A stretch of 11,402 bases of DNA from UBA1774 sp045223835. Its GTDB lineage: Bacteria > Bacillota > Clostridia > Oscillospirales > Oscillospiraceae. The stretch is taken from the NCBI GenBank assembly GCA_045223835.1, contig JBGUZS010000051.1:1-11402 (forward strand), written 5' to 3'. How positions within the stretch are numbered: position 1 is the first letter of the stretch; each line of letters opens with the position of its first letter. Shown one piece after another: positions 1 to 7,298 of the stretch. Under the pieces are notes generated by a model that saw nothing but the letters and a program-made list of their open reading frames with translations, had not been told where the DNA came from and did not search any database. The translations under genes were made by a program, and so were the position numbers.

Positions 1-18
1 GTGTCGACAAACCCCGTT

Positions 19-98
19 TTGTCATCGCGAGGAGTACGCGCACGTCCCTGCGAGGGGCCCTCGCGCGCGGAATGGAGCAAAGCGACGCGGCGATCCCT
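19..98 (+). repeat. REP-like palindromic intergenic element A
   Basis: The segment opens with GTCATCGCGAGGAG and closes with GCGACGCGGCGATCC, with GC-rich, self-complementary sequence between. This resembles the widespread small intergenic repeats of the form GTCATTGCGAGGAG...GTGGCAATCC found in many bacterial genomes, here with two or three T-to-C changes at the ends. It codes for nothing recognisable. A second element with the same kind of ends, in the opposite orientation, lies about 50 bases away. The assignment is from motif resemblance only; the copy number in this genome cannot be seen from one window. Confidence 0.55.
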
Positions 99-144
99 TC
101 TCTCGTCCCCTTGGTCATGTTAAAAACATAAGGACGGGAGTTAC

Positions 145-189
145 GGATTGCCACAACCGGTGACCGATGTCGCCGGTTGCGCAATGACC
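145..189 (-). repeat. REP-like palindromic intergenic element B, inverted relative to A
   Basis: On the minus strand the segment starts GGTCATTGCGCAACCGG and ends CCGGTTGTGGCAATCC, so its two ends fold on each other through AACCGG/CCGGTT and flanking partial pairs. The ends GTCATTGCG and GTGGCAATCC match the common form of this class of intergenic repeat better than element A does. The head-to-head pair A/B in about 170 bases is typical of extragenic palindromes that sit between convergent genes or after gene ends. It lies downstream of spoVAC. Confidence 0.6.
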
Positions 190-219
190 ATTTTCGTTGG
201 TCTGGTACTTTGTCTACAG

Positions 220-247
220 TCTGAGGCGGCCGTTTGGCCGCCTCAGA
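220..247 (-). terminator. Strong hairpin just past the spoVAC stop codon
   Basis: TCTGAGGCGGCC and GGCCGCCTCAGA form a perfect 12-base-pair stem around a GTTT loop, ending six bases after the spoVAC stop codon. The position suits a transcript 3' end for the minus-strand cluster. No T-tract follows on either strand, so it is not a canonical intrinsic terminator; it could act as a stabilising 3' hairpin or a Rho-assisted stop. Confidence 0.55.
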
Positions 248-253
248 AACAAC

Positions 254-703
254 TTATCCCCCCGCCCCGAACAGCACCAGCAGCACGCCATAGATCACGC
301 TGGCGGTGAGGCCGTAGACCAGCACCGGTCCCGCGATGACGAACATCTTCGCCGCCATGCCCGAGACGAAGCCCTCGCTCTTGAACTCCAGGGCCGGAGA
401 GGCGATGGAGTTGGCAAAGCCTGTGATGGGCACCAGGGTCCCGGCGCCGCAGTACTTCGCCAGCCGGTCATACACCCCCAGGCCGGTGAGCAGGGCGCCC
501 AGGAAGACCAGGGTCACGGAGGTCGCCCCCAGCGCCCTTTCCTCCTCCAGCCCCGCCGAGGTCCAGAGGGCCAGGACGCCCTGGCCCAGGGCGCAGATGA
601 GACCGCCGCTCACAAAGGCCCGGAACAGGTCCCGCCCCAGAGGGGACGGGGGACAGCGCCCGGCCACATACTTCCGGTATTCCTGATTGGTCATGTTCAC
701 CAT
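254..703 (-). CDS. spoVAC: Stage V sporulation protein AC (SpoVAC)
   Basis: A 149-residue integral membrane protein, the usual SpoVAC length. In the family, SpoVA proteins form the inner-membrane channel that moves Ca-dipicolinate into the developing spore and out again at germination. Diagnostic segments visible here are the first hydrophobic helix AFVSGGLICALGQ (about residues 26-38), LLTGLGVYDRLAKY (about 69-82), the signature GAGTLVPITGFANS (about 84-97), and the hydrophobic C-terminus with AKMFVIAGPVLVYG. These set it apart from SpoVAE, which is shorter and lacks the TGFANS form. The ATG at 703 is chosen over the in-frame GTG at 712 because AGGTGG ends five bases before the ATG and overlaps the GTG. 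It lies 78 bases after the carboxylesterase. The usual partner spoVAD is not found downstream: only REP-like elements follow. No sporulation promoter could be identified with confidence, so expression may be from its own unseen promoter or by read-through. Confidence 0.93.
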   Translation of the reverse strand: MVNMTNQEYRKYVAGRCPPSPLGRDLFRAFVSGGLICALGQGVLALWTSAGLEEERALGATSVTLVFLGALLTGLGVYDRLAKYCGAGTLVPITGFANSIASPALEFKSEGFVSGMAAKMFVIAGPVLVYGLTASVIYGVLLVLFGAGG

Positions 704-708
704 ATGAT

Positions 709-714
709 CCACCT
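709..714 (-). promoter_or_regulatory. Ribosome binding site that sets the spoVAC start
   Basis: On the minus strand AGGTGG is followed by the five-base spacer ATCAT and then ATG at 703. It overlaps the alternative in-frame GTG start at 712, which therefore cannot use it. Confidence 0.7.
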
Positions 715-781
715 CGTCCCCAGTATGCGCCGGGGCGCGGGGATTATTCGGCGGGCTGCGCTTCCCCTCCGGTTCTGGGAA

Positions 782-2365
782 TCAGTAGATCCACTCGCCC
801 CCCTCTTCCCGTTCGGCGGCCTCCAGCATGCGCGCGGCCATGCCCAGCATATCCCCGGCCGGAGCCAGGGCATGGAGGGCTTCGATCAGCTCCCGGTCGT
901 AGTTCTCCCCGGCCCGGGTGCTGCGGTCGAAGATCATGGTGGCCTTTTTGCCGTCCTCATAGGCCGGCCATTTCGCCATGTCCCTATGGTTGGGATCCCC
1001 GGTGCGGGCAAAGGCGGCCACAGCCCCGGCAACCTCCCGCTCCAGCTTGTCGGACACCCCCGGGATATTGCAGCAGGGCACCCGGGCGGCATTGTGGAAC
1101 ACGAAGGGGATATCGGCGCAGTGCCAGGCGGGACGGGGCCCGTCCACATCGAAATCCAGGGCGAAGACATACAGATACGCGGGGGCGGAGGACACCTGGG
1201 CCTTCTCCTCGATATACCGGGTGGTGGCCCGGCGGGCGCCCACATCCAGCTTCGCCAGCTCCAGGATATCCTTATCGGGATAGGCGGCCTCGAACCGCTC
1301 CACCAGCTCCGCCGTTTTCTCCCCGTAGGTCTTCTCCAGGAGCTGCAGGGCAGAGGCCCGGTCCGGCGCAGTCTCCCCGGGGGCGAAGCCGGTGAATTCC
1401 GCAATGACGGTGCCCGCGATGGTGGGCACGGTTTTGGCATAGTCGGAGAAGCCCACCTTCATGGGATCCCCCAGGTACCAGTCGTTGGCCACGGGGCCCC
1501 AGCTGATGAGCTTTTTTTCCTCCCGGAGCTTCTTCAAGGCCGCCTTGTTGAAGGCCCGCATGAGAATATCGTAGGGCACCTTCTCCAGCTTCTCCGGATC
1601 CTCCGGGCTGATCCCCAGCAGCTGCATGGTATCCAGGATGAACTCCCGGTGATCCACCGGCTCCCCTTCCCCGCCCTCGAAGATGCCGCTCATGAGGATG
1701 GCCTTATGGAAGAGTCCCGCCGCCGCGGGGGTCTGGAGCAGGGTGGAGATCTTCCCGCCGCCGCCGGACTGGCCGATCAGGGTGACGTTCTCCGGGTCTC
1801 CGCCGAAGGCGGCGATATTCCGCTTCACCCAGCGCAGGGCCTCCACGATATCCGCCATGCCCGCGTTCACGGAGTTCCGGTACTTCTCCCCGAAGGAGGA
1901 CATATCCAGGAAGCCCAGGATATTCAGCCGATGGTTCAGGGTGACCACCACCGCATCGGCATATTCCGCCAGGGCGTCCCCCTCATAGGCCACCTGCTCG
2001 ATGGAGGAACCGCTGGAGTAGCCGCCGCCATGGAGCCAGACGATCACCGGCTTCTTCGCTCCCCGCTCCAGGGAGGGGGTCCAGATATTCAGATACTGAC
2101 AGTGCTCGTTGGAGGGCCAGAAGCGGTGGGGGATCAGCAGCTCCCCGGTGGGCATGGGCTCATTGGCCACAGGGCAGATATACCCATAGTTGGTCGCCTC
2201 CCGGATCCCCTCCCAGGGCTTCACCGGCGCGGGCGCCTGGAAGCGCCCGGCGTCCGCATATTTGACGCCCTGGAAGATATACAGGCCATCCAGGAAAAAG
2301 CCCCGGAGCAGACCGTCCGCCGTTTTGGCCACGGTATCGGCCGAGCATCGGAAATCGCGTGCCAT
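782..2365 (-). CDS. Type-B carboxylesterase family hydrolase (alpha/beta fold)
   Basis: A 527-residue protein of normal length for the carboxylesterase type-B family, which hydrolyses carboxylic esters using a Ser-His-acid triad. The oxyanion-hole motif is HGGG at residues 112-115 (in VIVWLHGGGYSSGS). The nucleophile elbow is GQSGGGG with Ser200, in the variant with Gln and extra glycines seen in a bacterial branch instead of GESAG. The likely catalytic His is His415 in WHCADIPFVFHN, and Glu323 is a plausible acid. There is no signal peptide, so it should act in the cytoplasm. The start at 2365 follows a GAGGAGG ribosome site eight bases upstream. It lies 41 bases downstream of tex on the same strand, with no evident promoter between them. 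The substrate cannot be read from sequence. A second, unrelated esterase-like enzyme lies two genes upstream, which suggests a shared role on ester substrates. Confidence 0.93.
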   Translation of the reverse strand: MARDFRCSADTVAKTADGLLRGFFLDGLYIFQGVKYADAGRFQAPAPVKPWEGIREATNYGYICPVANEPMPTGELLIPHRFWPSNEHCQYLNIWTPSLERGAKKPVIVWLHGGGYSSGSSIEQVAYEGDALAEYADAVVVTLNHRLNILGFLDMSSFGEKYRNSVNAGMADIVEALRWVKRNIAAFGGDPENVTLIGQSGGGGKISTLLQTPAAAGLFHKAILMSGIFEGGEGEPVDHREFILDTMQLLGISPEDPEKLEKVPYDILMRAFNKAALKKLREEKKLISWGPVANDWYLGDPMKVGFSDYAKTVPTIAGTVIAEFTGFAPGETAPDRASALQLLEKTYGEKTAELVERFEAAYPDKDILELAKLDVGARRATTRYIEEKAQVSSAPAYLYVFALDFDVDGPRPAWHCADIPFVFHNAARVPCCNIPGVSDKLEREVAGAVAAFARTGDPNHRDMAKWPAYEDGKKATMIFDRSTRAGENYDRELIEALHALAPAGDMLGMAARMLEAAEREEGGEWIY

Positions 2366-2406
2366 ATCGTTTACCTCCTCAATCGTATTCCCATCGCCTT
2401 GTCGGG

Positions 2407-4554
2407 TTATTCCTTCACCTGCTTCATGCTCAGGGAAATGCGCTTCTTCTTTTCGTCCACCCCCAGAACCAGGACCTTCACCGTATCCCCCACGCTCACC
2501 ACCTCGCTGGGATGGCGTACGAAGCGGTCGCAGAGCTCGGAGATATGCACCAGGCCGTCCTGGTGGACGCCGATGTCCACGAAGGCCCCGAAGTCGATCA
2601 CGTTCCGCACGGTGCCGGTGAGCACCATGCCGGGCTGCAGATCCTTCAGCTCCAGGATATCCGTGCGGAAAATGGGCTTGGGCAGCTCCTCCCGGGGATC
2701 CCGGCCGGGCTTCATCAGCTCCCTGACGATATCCCGCAGGGTGGGGACGCCCACGCCGCAGTCCTCCGCCGTCCGGGCTTCTCCCCGCTCCTTCAGCCGC
2801 CGGGGCAGCTCCCCGATGAGACCGGCCTTCACCTCTCCAAGGGAATAGCCGCAGAGCTCCAGCAGCCGCTCCGCCGCGGCGTAGCTCTCGGGGTGAACGG
2901 CGGTATTATCCAGCACCAGGGGGCTCTCCGGCACCCGGAGGAAGCCCGCGCACTGCTCATAGGCCTTGGGGCCCAGCTTCGGCACCTTCAGGAGCTGCTT
3001 CCGGGAGGTGAAGGCGCCGTTTTCCTCCCGATAGGCCACGATGTTCTTCGCCGTGGCCGCCGTGAGGCCGCTGACCCGGCGCAGAAGAGAGGGGGAGGCG
3101 GTGTTCAGGTCCGCCCCCACCGCGTTCACGCAGTCCTCCACCACGGCGTCCAGGCTCTCCTCCAGCCGCTTCTGGGGCATATCATGCTGGTACTGCCCCA
3201 CGCCGATGGCCTTGGGCTCGATCTTCACCAGCTCCGCCAGGGGATCCTGGAGCCGGCGGGCGATGGAAACGGCGGAGCGCAGGTTCACATCATACTGGGG
3301 AAATTCCTCCGCCGCCAGCTTGCTGGCGCTGTATACGCTGGCCCCGGCCTCACTCACCACCATGTAGCTCACCCCGGGGCAGCGGCGGAGCAGCTCCACC
3401 GTCATCTGCTCCGTCTCCCGGGAGGCGGTGCCGTTGCCGATGGCGATATGCTCCACCCCGTGCCGGGCGATCAGGGCGGCCAGGGTATCGATGCAGGCGG
3501 CCCGCTGCCGGTCCCCGTGGGTGGGATAGACCACGGCGGTATCCAGCACCTTCCCCGTGGGGTCCACCACCGCCACCTTGCAGCCCATGCGGTAGCCCGG
3601 ATCCAGGCCCATGGTCACCTTTCCCTTCACCGGGGGCGCCATGAGCAGGGGCTTCAGATTCAGGGCAAAGTTATGGATCGCCCCCTCCGCGGCGGTCTCC
3701 GTCAGGGCCGCCCGGGTCTCCGTCTCCATGCCGGGCTGCAGCAGGCGGTCGTACCCGTCCGCGATGGCGGCGCGGAGGAAGGCCTCGCTCCGGGCCCCCG
3801 GCCTGACCATCCCCCGGGAGATCTCCTCCAGGGCCAGGTCCCGGTCCAGGGCCAGGGAGACCTTCAGGAAGCCCTCCTTCTCCCCCCGGTTCATGGCCAG
3901 GATCTGATGCCCCTGCAGCCGGGAAACGGGCTGGGAAAAAACGTAGTACAGCCGGTATACGCTGTCCTCCTCCTTCGCGGCGGCGGAGCGGAGGCTCCCC
4001 CGCTTCCGGATGGTCTCCCGCAGGCGCTTCCGGTTCTCCGGAGAATCGCTCACCTGCTCCGCCAGGATATCCGAAGCCCCGGCCAGGGCCTCCTCCGCCG
4101 TGGCGACGCCCTTCTCCCCGTCCACATAGGCCGCCGCCAGGGCGGCGGGGTCCTTCTGGGGCTGGAGCAGGATCGCCATGGCCAGGGGCTCCAGCCCCTT
4201 CTCCTTGGCGATGGAGGCCCGGGTGCGCCGCTTGGGGCGGTAGGGCCGGTACAGGTCCTCCAGGGCGGCCAGGGTATCCGCTTTGCGGATCTCCCACTCC
4301 AGCTCCGGGGTGAGCTTCTCCTGCTCCCCGATGAGGCGGAGGATCTCCTCCCGCCGCTGCTCCAGGCTGCGGAGATAGCGCAGCCGCTCCTCCAGGGTCC
4401 GCAGGGCTTCGTCGTCCATGGCCCCGTGGGCCTCCTTGCGGTACCGGGCGATAAAGGGGATGGTGTTTCCCCCGTCCAGCAGGTCGATAACATTCTGCAC
4501 CGCCTGGGCGGGCTGGTTCAGTTCCTGAGCGATTCGCAGCGTGATCCGGTCCAT
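2407..4554 (-). CDS. tex: Tex-family RNA-binding transcription accessory protein
   Basis: A 715-residue cytoplasmic protein matching the Tex family in length and domain order. Tex binds nucleic acid and in studied species affects transcription and expression of selected genes; its exact biochemical role is unsettled. An N-terminal helical region (about 1-200) contains the family motif GNTIPFIARYRKE (29-41). A YqgF/RNase-H-like fold begins at MGLDPGYRMGCKVAVVD (315-331) and includes IGNGTASRET (372-381). Tandem helix-hairpin-helix motifs cover about 485-540. A C-terminal S1 RNA-binding domain runs from about 640 (QPGMVLTGTVRNVIDFGAFV) to RISLSMK at 705-711. The start is set by GGAGGAG close upstream of ATG 4554. 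It is intact. It lies between two hydrolases, and its gap from the upstream hydrolase holds a perfect 9-bp hairpin. Confidence 0.97.
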   Translation of the reverse strand: MDRITLRIAQELNQPAQAVQNVIDLLDGGNTIPFIARYRKEAHGAMDDEALRTLEERLRYLRSLEQRREEILRLIGEQEKLTPELEWEIRKADTLAALEDLYRPYRPKRRTRASIAKEKGLEPLAMAILLQPQKDPAALAAAYVDGEKGVATAEEALAGASDILAEQVSDSPENRKRLRETIRKRGSLRSAAAKEEDSVYRLYYVFSQPVSRLQGHQILAMNRGEKEGFLKVSLALDRDLALEEISRGMVRPGARSEAFLRAAIADGYDRLLQPGMETETRAALTETAAEGAIHNFALNLKPLLMAPPVKGKVTMGLDPGYRMGCKVAVVDPTGKVLDTAVVYPTHGDRQRAACIDTLAALIARHGVEHIAIGNGTASRETEQMTVELLRRCPGVSYMVVSEAGASVYSASKLAAEEFPQYDVNLRSAVSIARRLQDPLAELVKIEPKAIGVGQYQHDMPQKRLEESLDAVVEDCVNAVGADLNTASPSLLRRVSGLTAATAKNIVAYREENGAFTSRKQLLKVPKLGPKAYEQCAGFLRVPESPLVLDNTAVHPESYAAAERLLELCGYSLGEVKAGLIGELPRRLKERGEARTAEDCGVGVPTLRDIVRELMKPGRDPREELPKPIFRTDILELKDLQPGMVLTGTVRNVIDFGAFVDIGVHQDGLVHISELCDRFVRHPSEVVSVGDTVKVLVLGVDEKKKRISLSMKQVKE

Positions 4555-4578
4555 GGTCTCCTCCGATGATGATTATCC

Positions 4579-4602
4579 GGGGCTGCCGCAGTGGGCAGCC
4601 CC
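4579..4602 (-). terminator. Intercistronic hairpin between the serine hydrolase gene and tex
   Basis: GGGGCTGCC and GGCAGCCCC pair perfectly over nine bases around a six-base loop, within the 62-base gap. On the minus strand no T-run follows, and the tex ribosome site is only about 15 bases beyond. It may be a weak or Rho-assisted stop, or a 3' stabiliser that uncouples tex from the upstream genes. Confidence 0.5.
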
Positions 4603-4616
4603 GTGCGTTTTCCGGC

Positions 4617-5801
4617 TTACAGAAGGCCGTTGATCACCGCCCGCAGGCGGTCGTTATAGTATTTGCTGTCCGGCAGCATATCCTGGATCATGAAGGAGGC
4701 GGAGAGCCGCTCCTCCGGGTCGGCCATCATCCAGGCGCCGGCGGCCCCCTCCCAGCCGTATTCCCCCACGGAGCCGCTGCACAGCCCCGAAACGGGATCC
4801 ATGAGGGTGCGGACGCCGTAGCCATAGCCATAGCCCTTCATCTCCGGCATAGCGGCGCGGAATTCCTCCAGCATCGCCTCGGACAGCAGGTTCTGGCGCA
4901 TCATGGCCAGGGTCTTGCGGCCGATGAGCTTCTCCCCCTTCCAGACGCCGCCGCAAGCCAGCATCCCGGAGAAGGCCCGGAGGTCACTCAGGGTGGAGAT
5001 GAGTCCCGCATCCGGCGCTTCGTAGGCGGCGCTCTCCCGATACATGCTGTCCAGCGGGTCCCCCAGCAGGTCGCCGCATTGGACCACGGTCCCGTCCGGC
5101 AGATGCCGGACGCACTCCGCCATGCGCTCCCGCCAGCCGGGGAGGAAGCGGAAGCCCGTATCCTTCATGCCCAGGGGCTCGAAGATCCTCTCCCGCATGA
5201 AGCGGCTCAGGGGCATGCCGCTGGTGATCTCCACCACCGCCCCCATGATGCTGATGCCGTAGCCATACTGGAAATGGGCGCCGGGCTCGAAGAGCATGGG
5301 GATCCTCGCCAGGGCGCGGATCTCCTCATTCAGGCTGTAATCCGCCTGGAACTTGCTGCCCCCCAGCTCCTCATGGACCTCCTTCAGGCCCTTGGCGGTG
5401 GGACTGCCGTCATAGGCGTAGAAGCCCACGTTCATATTGAACAGGTGCCGCATGAGCATGGGAGTCTTGGAATCCTCCACCTGCCAGGAACCGTCGGGCT
5501 GCTTCACGCTCACCTTCAGATCCTTGTACTCCGGGATATAGGCGGAGACGGGATCATCCATGAGGAACGCCCCCCGCTCATACTCCATCATGCCGCAGAG
5601 GGCCGAGAAGGCCTTGGTGATGGAGTGGATCCGGAAGAGGGTATCCGGCGTCAGGGGCCGGGTATGGGCCATATCCCGATACCCCAAATAGTTCTCGTAC
5701 AGGATCTCCTCCCCCCGGCATACGGAAAGGGCGGCGCCGGGCAGGCCTTTATCCTCCACATAGGACCGGAGCAGCCGGTCCAGATCTTTCGTCGTTGACA
5801 T
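4617..5801 (-). CDS. Serine hydrolase, beta-lactamase fold (family VIII esterase / EstB-like)
   Basis: A 394-residue protein of the class-C-beta-lactamase-like serine hydrolase family, whose members include family VIII carboxylesterases, D-aminopeptidases and penicillin-binding relatives. The nucleophile motif SxxK is S60-I-T-K63 in FRIHSITKAFSAL. The second motif, often Y-x-N, is Y179-G-Y181 in FQYGYGISIMG, followed by the typical EITSGMPLSRFMRERIFEPLGM. The third motif is W350-E-G in EYGWEGAAGAWMMADP, the W-x-G form usual for family VIII esterases, where true beta-lactamases have KTG. No signal peptide is visible, so a cytoplasmic esterase is more likely than an antibiotic-resistance enzyme. 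ATG 5801 is preferred over an in-frame ATG at 5846 because GGAGG lies just upstream of it and the earlier ATG lies inside a hairpin without a ribosome site. It starts 66 bases after the bicupin. The substrate is unknown. Confidence 0.9.
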   Translation of the reverse strand: MSTTKDLDRLLRSYVEDKGLPGAALSVCRGEEILYENYLGYRDMAHTRPLTPDTLFRIHSITKAFSALCGMMEYERGAFLMDDPVSAYIPEYKDLKVSVKQPDGSWQVEDSKTPMLMRHLFNMNVGFYAYDGSPTAKGLKEVHEELGGSKFQADYSLNEEIRALARIPMLFEPGAHFQYGYGISIMGAVVEITSGMPLSRFMRERIFEPLGMKDTGFRFLPGWRERMAECVRHLPDGTVVQCGDLLGDPLDSMYRESAAYEAPDAGLISTLSDLRAFSGMLACGGVWKGEKLIGRKTLAMMRQNLLSEAMLEEFRAAMPEMKGYGYGYGVRTLMDPVSGLCSGSVGEYGWEGAAGAWMMADPEERLSASFMIQDMLPDSKYYNDRLRAVINGLL

Positions 5802-5818
5802 TCTATCCTCCGGTTCAG

Positions 5819-5847
5819 CATGACCTCCGGCAGAGCCGGAGGTCATG
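5819..5847 (-). terminator. Hairpin between the bicupin and the serine hydrolase
   Basis: CATGACCTCCGG and CCGGAGGTCATG form a perfect 12-base-pair stem around a five-base loop. It lies between the bicupin stop at 5868 and the hydrolase start at 5801. No T-tract follows on the minus strand. It contains a spurious in-frame ATG upstream of the real hydrolase start. Confidence 0.55.
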
Positions 5848-5867
5848 GCGTCATTCAGTCAGCTGGT

Positions 5868-7211
5868 TCAGTCCTCTTTCTTTTCCTCGGGCCGGCGCAT
5901 CTGGGAGAAGCACTTGCCGCAGATGTTGCAGCGCTTCTTGGGATTGTAGCGGCAGAAGCGGACGTTGTCCCCCATGTAATTGTAGGTATGCTCCCGGGCG
6001 AAGGGCATTTTGGCCTTCTGCTCATCCGTCAGCTGGATGCGGCTGCGGGTGATGGTGCCCCAGGTGCCGTCCATGAAGGCCGCCTGGAACAGGAGGGGCT
6101 TCTTCACGTTCCGGAACTTGATGGGGCAGTGCCACACGTTGGCGGGAAGCCGGACCACGGTGGGCTTGGTGATGATCTTGGATTCCATATGATCCGGATC
6201 ATCGCCGATGGTCATCTCCACCTCCGCGTCAAAATCGAAGATGTTCATGGGATTGGCGCCCATGAAGAAGATGTACTCCTCCGCGCCCTGGTGGAAATGG
6301 CAGTCCTCCATGTCGTTGGGGCCGGTGAAGATCTGGTAGCCGCAGTGCCAGGTGGCGCCCTCCATATAAGTCTCGCCCCGGAAATAGAACTGGGGAGAGG
6401 GACACCAGGGGCCCCACTGGGTCTTTTCCTTGGGGCAGGCCAGCACATTCTTGGCCACCTCGTCGCTGAGGGCGGGCTTGGGGGCCTTCAGCACCGTGGC
6501 GTCGGAATAGGGCTTGGACTTGTTGCCCTCGGTCACCACGCACTCGGAGGAATCCGGAGCCTTCTCCGGATCATAGGCGCCGGTATCGGAATAGCTCTTC
6601 ACCCCGTCCTCGTTCACCACGGTCCAGGGTACGAAGTCATAGGGCCTGGGGGGGATCTTGTCCTTATGGGAGAAGCAGTAGCCGCAATAGGTGCACTTCT
6701 TTTCGGGATCCAGCACGCAGCTGCGGATGTTCTCATCCCCCATGTACAGGTACTGCTTTTCGCCGGTATCCTTCCGCTGGACATACTTCACCATGCCGCA
6801 GCGGCCGGATTTCATCACCGCCTGGAAGAGGACGGGCTTGTCGATGCGGACGAAATCCAGGGGGCTGTGCCACCAGCCCTTGGGCAGGCGAATGATGGTG
6901 GGCTCGGTGATGACCACCTTCTCCATGGTGTCATAGGTGGGACCCATGTAGAAATGGACCTCCGCGTCCCAGGCGGAGAACACGTCCGGCAGCTGGGCAC
7001 CCAGGAAGACCAGATACTCGTCCTCCCGGTGGAAATGGGGTTCGGTCTCCAGCCGGACGGGCTTCAGGAAGACCTGGAAGCCCAGGTTGATGCCCGCACC
7101 GGGCATGTCGGTTTCGCCCCGGAAATAGGCCTGGGGGGACAGGATCCAGTCGCCCCAATGGGTCTCCTGGGGTACGAACTCATAGAACAGTTTTTCAAAT
7201 TTTTCCTGCAT
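5868..7211 (-). CDS. Duplicated cupin (bicupin) with a four-cysteine motif in each half, family unrecognised
   Basis: A 447-residue soluble protein built from two clearly alignable halves (about 16-182 and 263-437). Each half starts with WG.W..SPQ.YFRGET. Each has a cupin metal site: HFHREDEY (H59, H61, E65) with the second-motif histidine H115 in the first half, and HFHQGAEEY (H305, H307, E312) with H361 in the second. Each half ends with C-x7-C-x2-C-x2-C: C165/173/176/179 in NIRSC...CTYCGYCFS, and C420/428/431/434 in NVRFC...CNICGKCFS. The cupin motifs suggest two bound metal ions; the cysteine sets look like Zn or Fe-S sites. Bicupins include dioxygenases, decarboxylases and isomerases, but nothing here selects a reaction. 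The second half has extra cysteines (270, 290, 304, 362). No signal peptide. AAGGAG seven bases before ATG 7211 sets the start. It is flanked by the lipoprotein gene 87 bases upstream and the serine hydrolase 66 bases downstream. The cupin assignment is firm; the function is unknown. Confidence 0.85.
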   Translation of the reverse strand: MQEKFEKLFYEFVPQETHWGDWILSPQAYFRGETDMPGAGINLGFQVFLKPVRLETEPHFHREDEYLVFLGAQLPDVFSAWDAEVHFYMGPTYDTMEKVVITEPTIIRLPKGWWHSPLDFVRIDKPVLFQAVMKSGRCGMVKYVQRKDTGEKQYLYMGDENIRSCVLDPEKKCTYCGYCFSHKDKIPPRPYDFVPWTVVNEDGVKSYSDTGAYDPEKAPDSSECVVTEGNKSKPYSDATVLKAPKPALSDEVAKNVLACPKEKTQWGPWCPSPQFYFRGETYMEGATWHCGYQIFTGPNDMEDCHFHQGAEEYIFFMGANPMNIFDFDAEVEMTIGDDPDHMESKIITKPTVVRLPANVWHCPIKFRNVKKPLLFQAAFMDGTWGTITRSRIQLTDEQKAKMPFAREHTYNYMGDNVRFCRYNPKKRCNICGKCFSQMRRPEEKKED

Positions 7212-7256
7212 GTTGCCGCTCCTTCCTGTATTTTCACATGTTGCTTTTCTCAGATG

Positions 7257-7289
7257 CGGCCCGGAGTCCGGCGGAGCGGGTCCGGGCCG
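7257..7289 (-). terminator. Hairpin between the lipoprotein gene and the bicupin
   Basis: CGGCCCGGA and TCCGGGCCG pair over nine bases around a 15-base GC-rich loop that can pair further. It starts about ten bases after the lipoprotein stop codon. With no T-tract it may be a partial stop or a processing and stability element that makes more lipoprotein than downstream product, as is common for binding-protein genes at the head of an operon. Confidence 0.45.
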
Positions 7290-7298
7290 AAGCGCTCA

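Noticed and set aside
197..2848. An 883-codon plus-strand open frame across spoVAC and the carboxylesterase
   Set aside because: It is antisense to well-supported genes with intact family motifs. Its translation is rich in His, Gly, Gln and Arg and has no known domain, as expected from GC-rich antisense frames.
2359..4569. A 736-codon plus-strand open frame opposite tex
   Set aside because: It is complementary to the complete Tex protein; composition is of the shadow type and there is no ribosome site.
4617..5801. Beta-lactamase resistance gene
   Set aside because: The third motif is W-x-G rather than KTG, the second is Y-G-Y, and there is no export signal; an esterase-type hydrolase fits better.
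5802..5846. Upstream ATG start for the serine hydrolase
   Set aside because: It lies inside the stem of a hairpin with no ribosome site; ATG 5801 has GGAGG just upstream.
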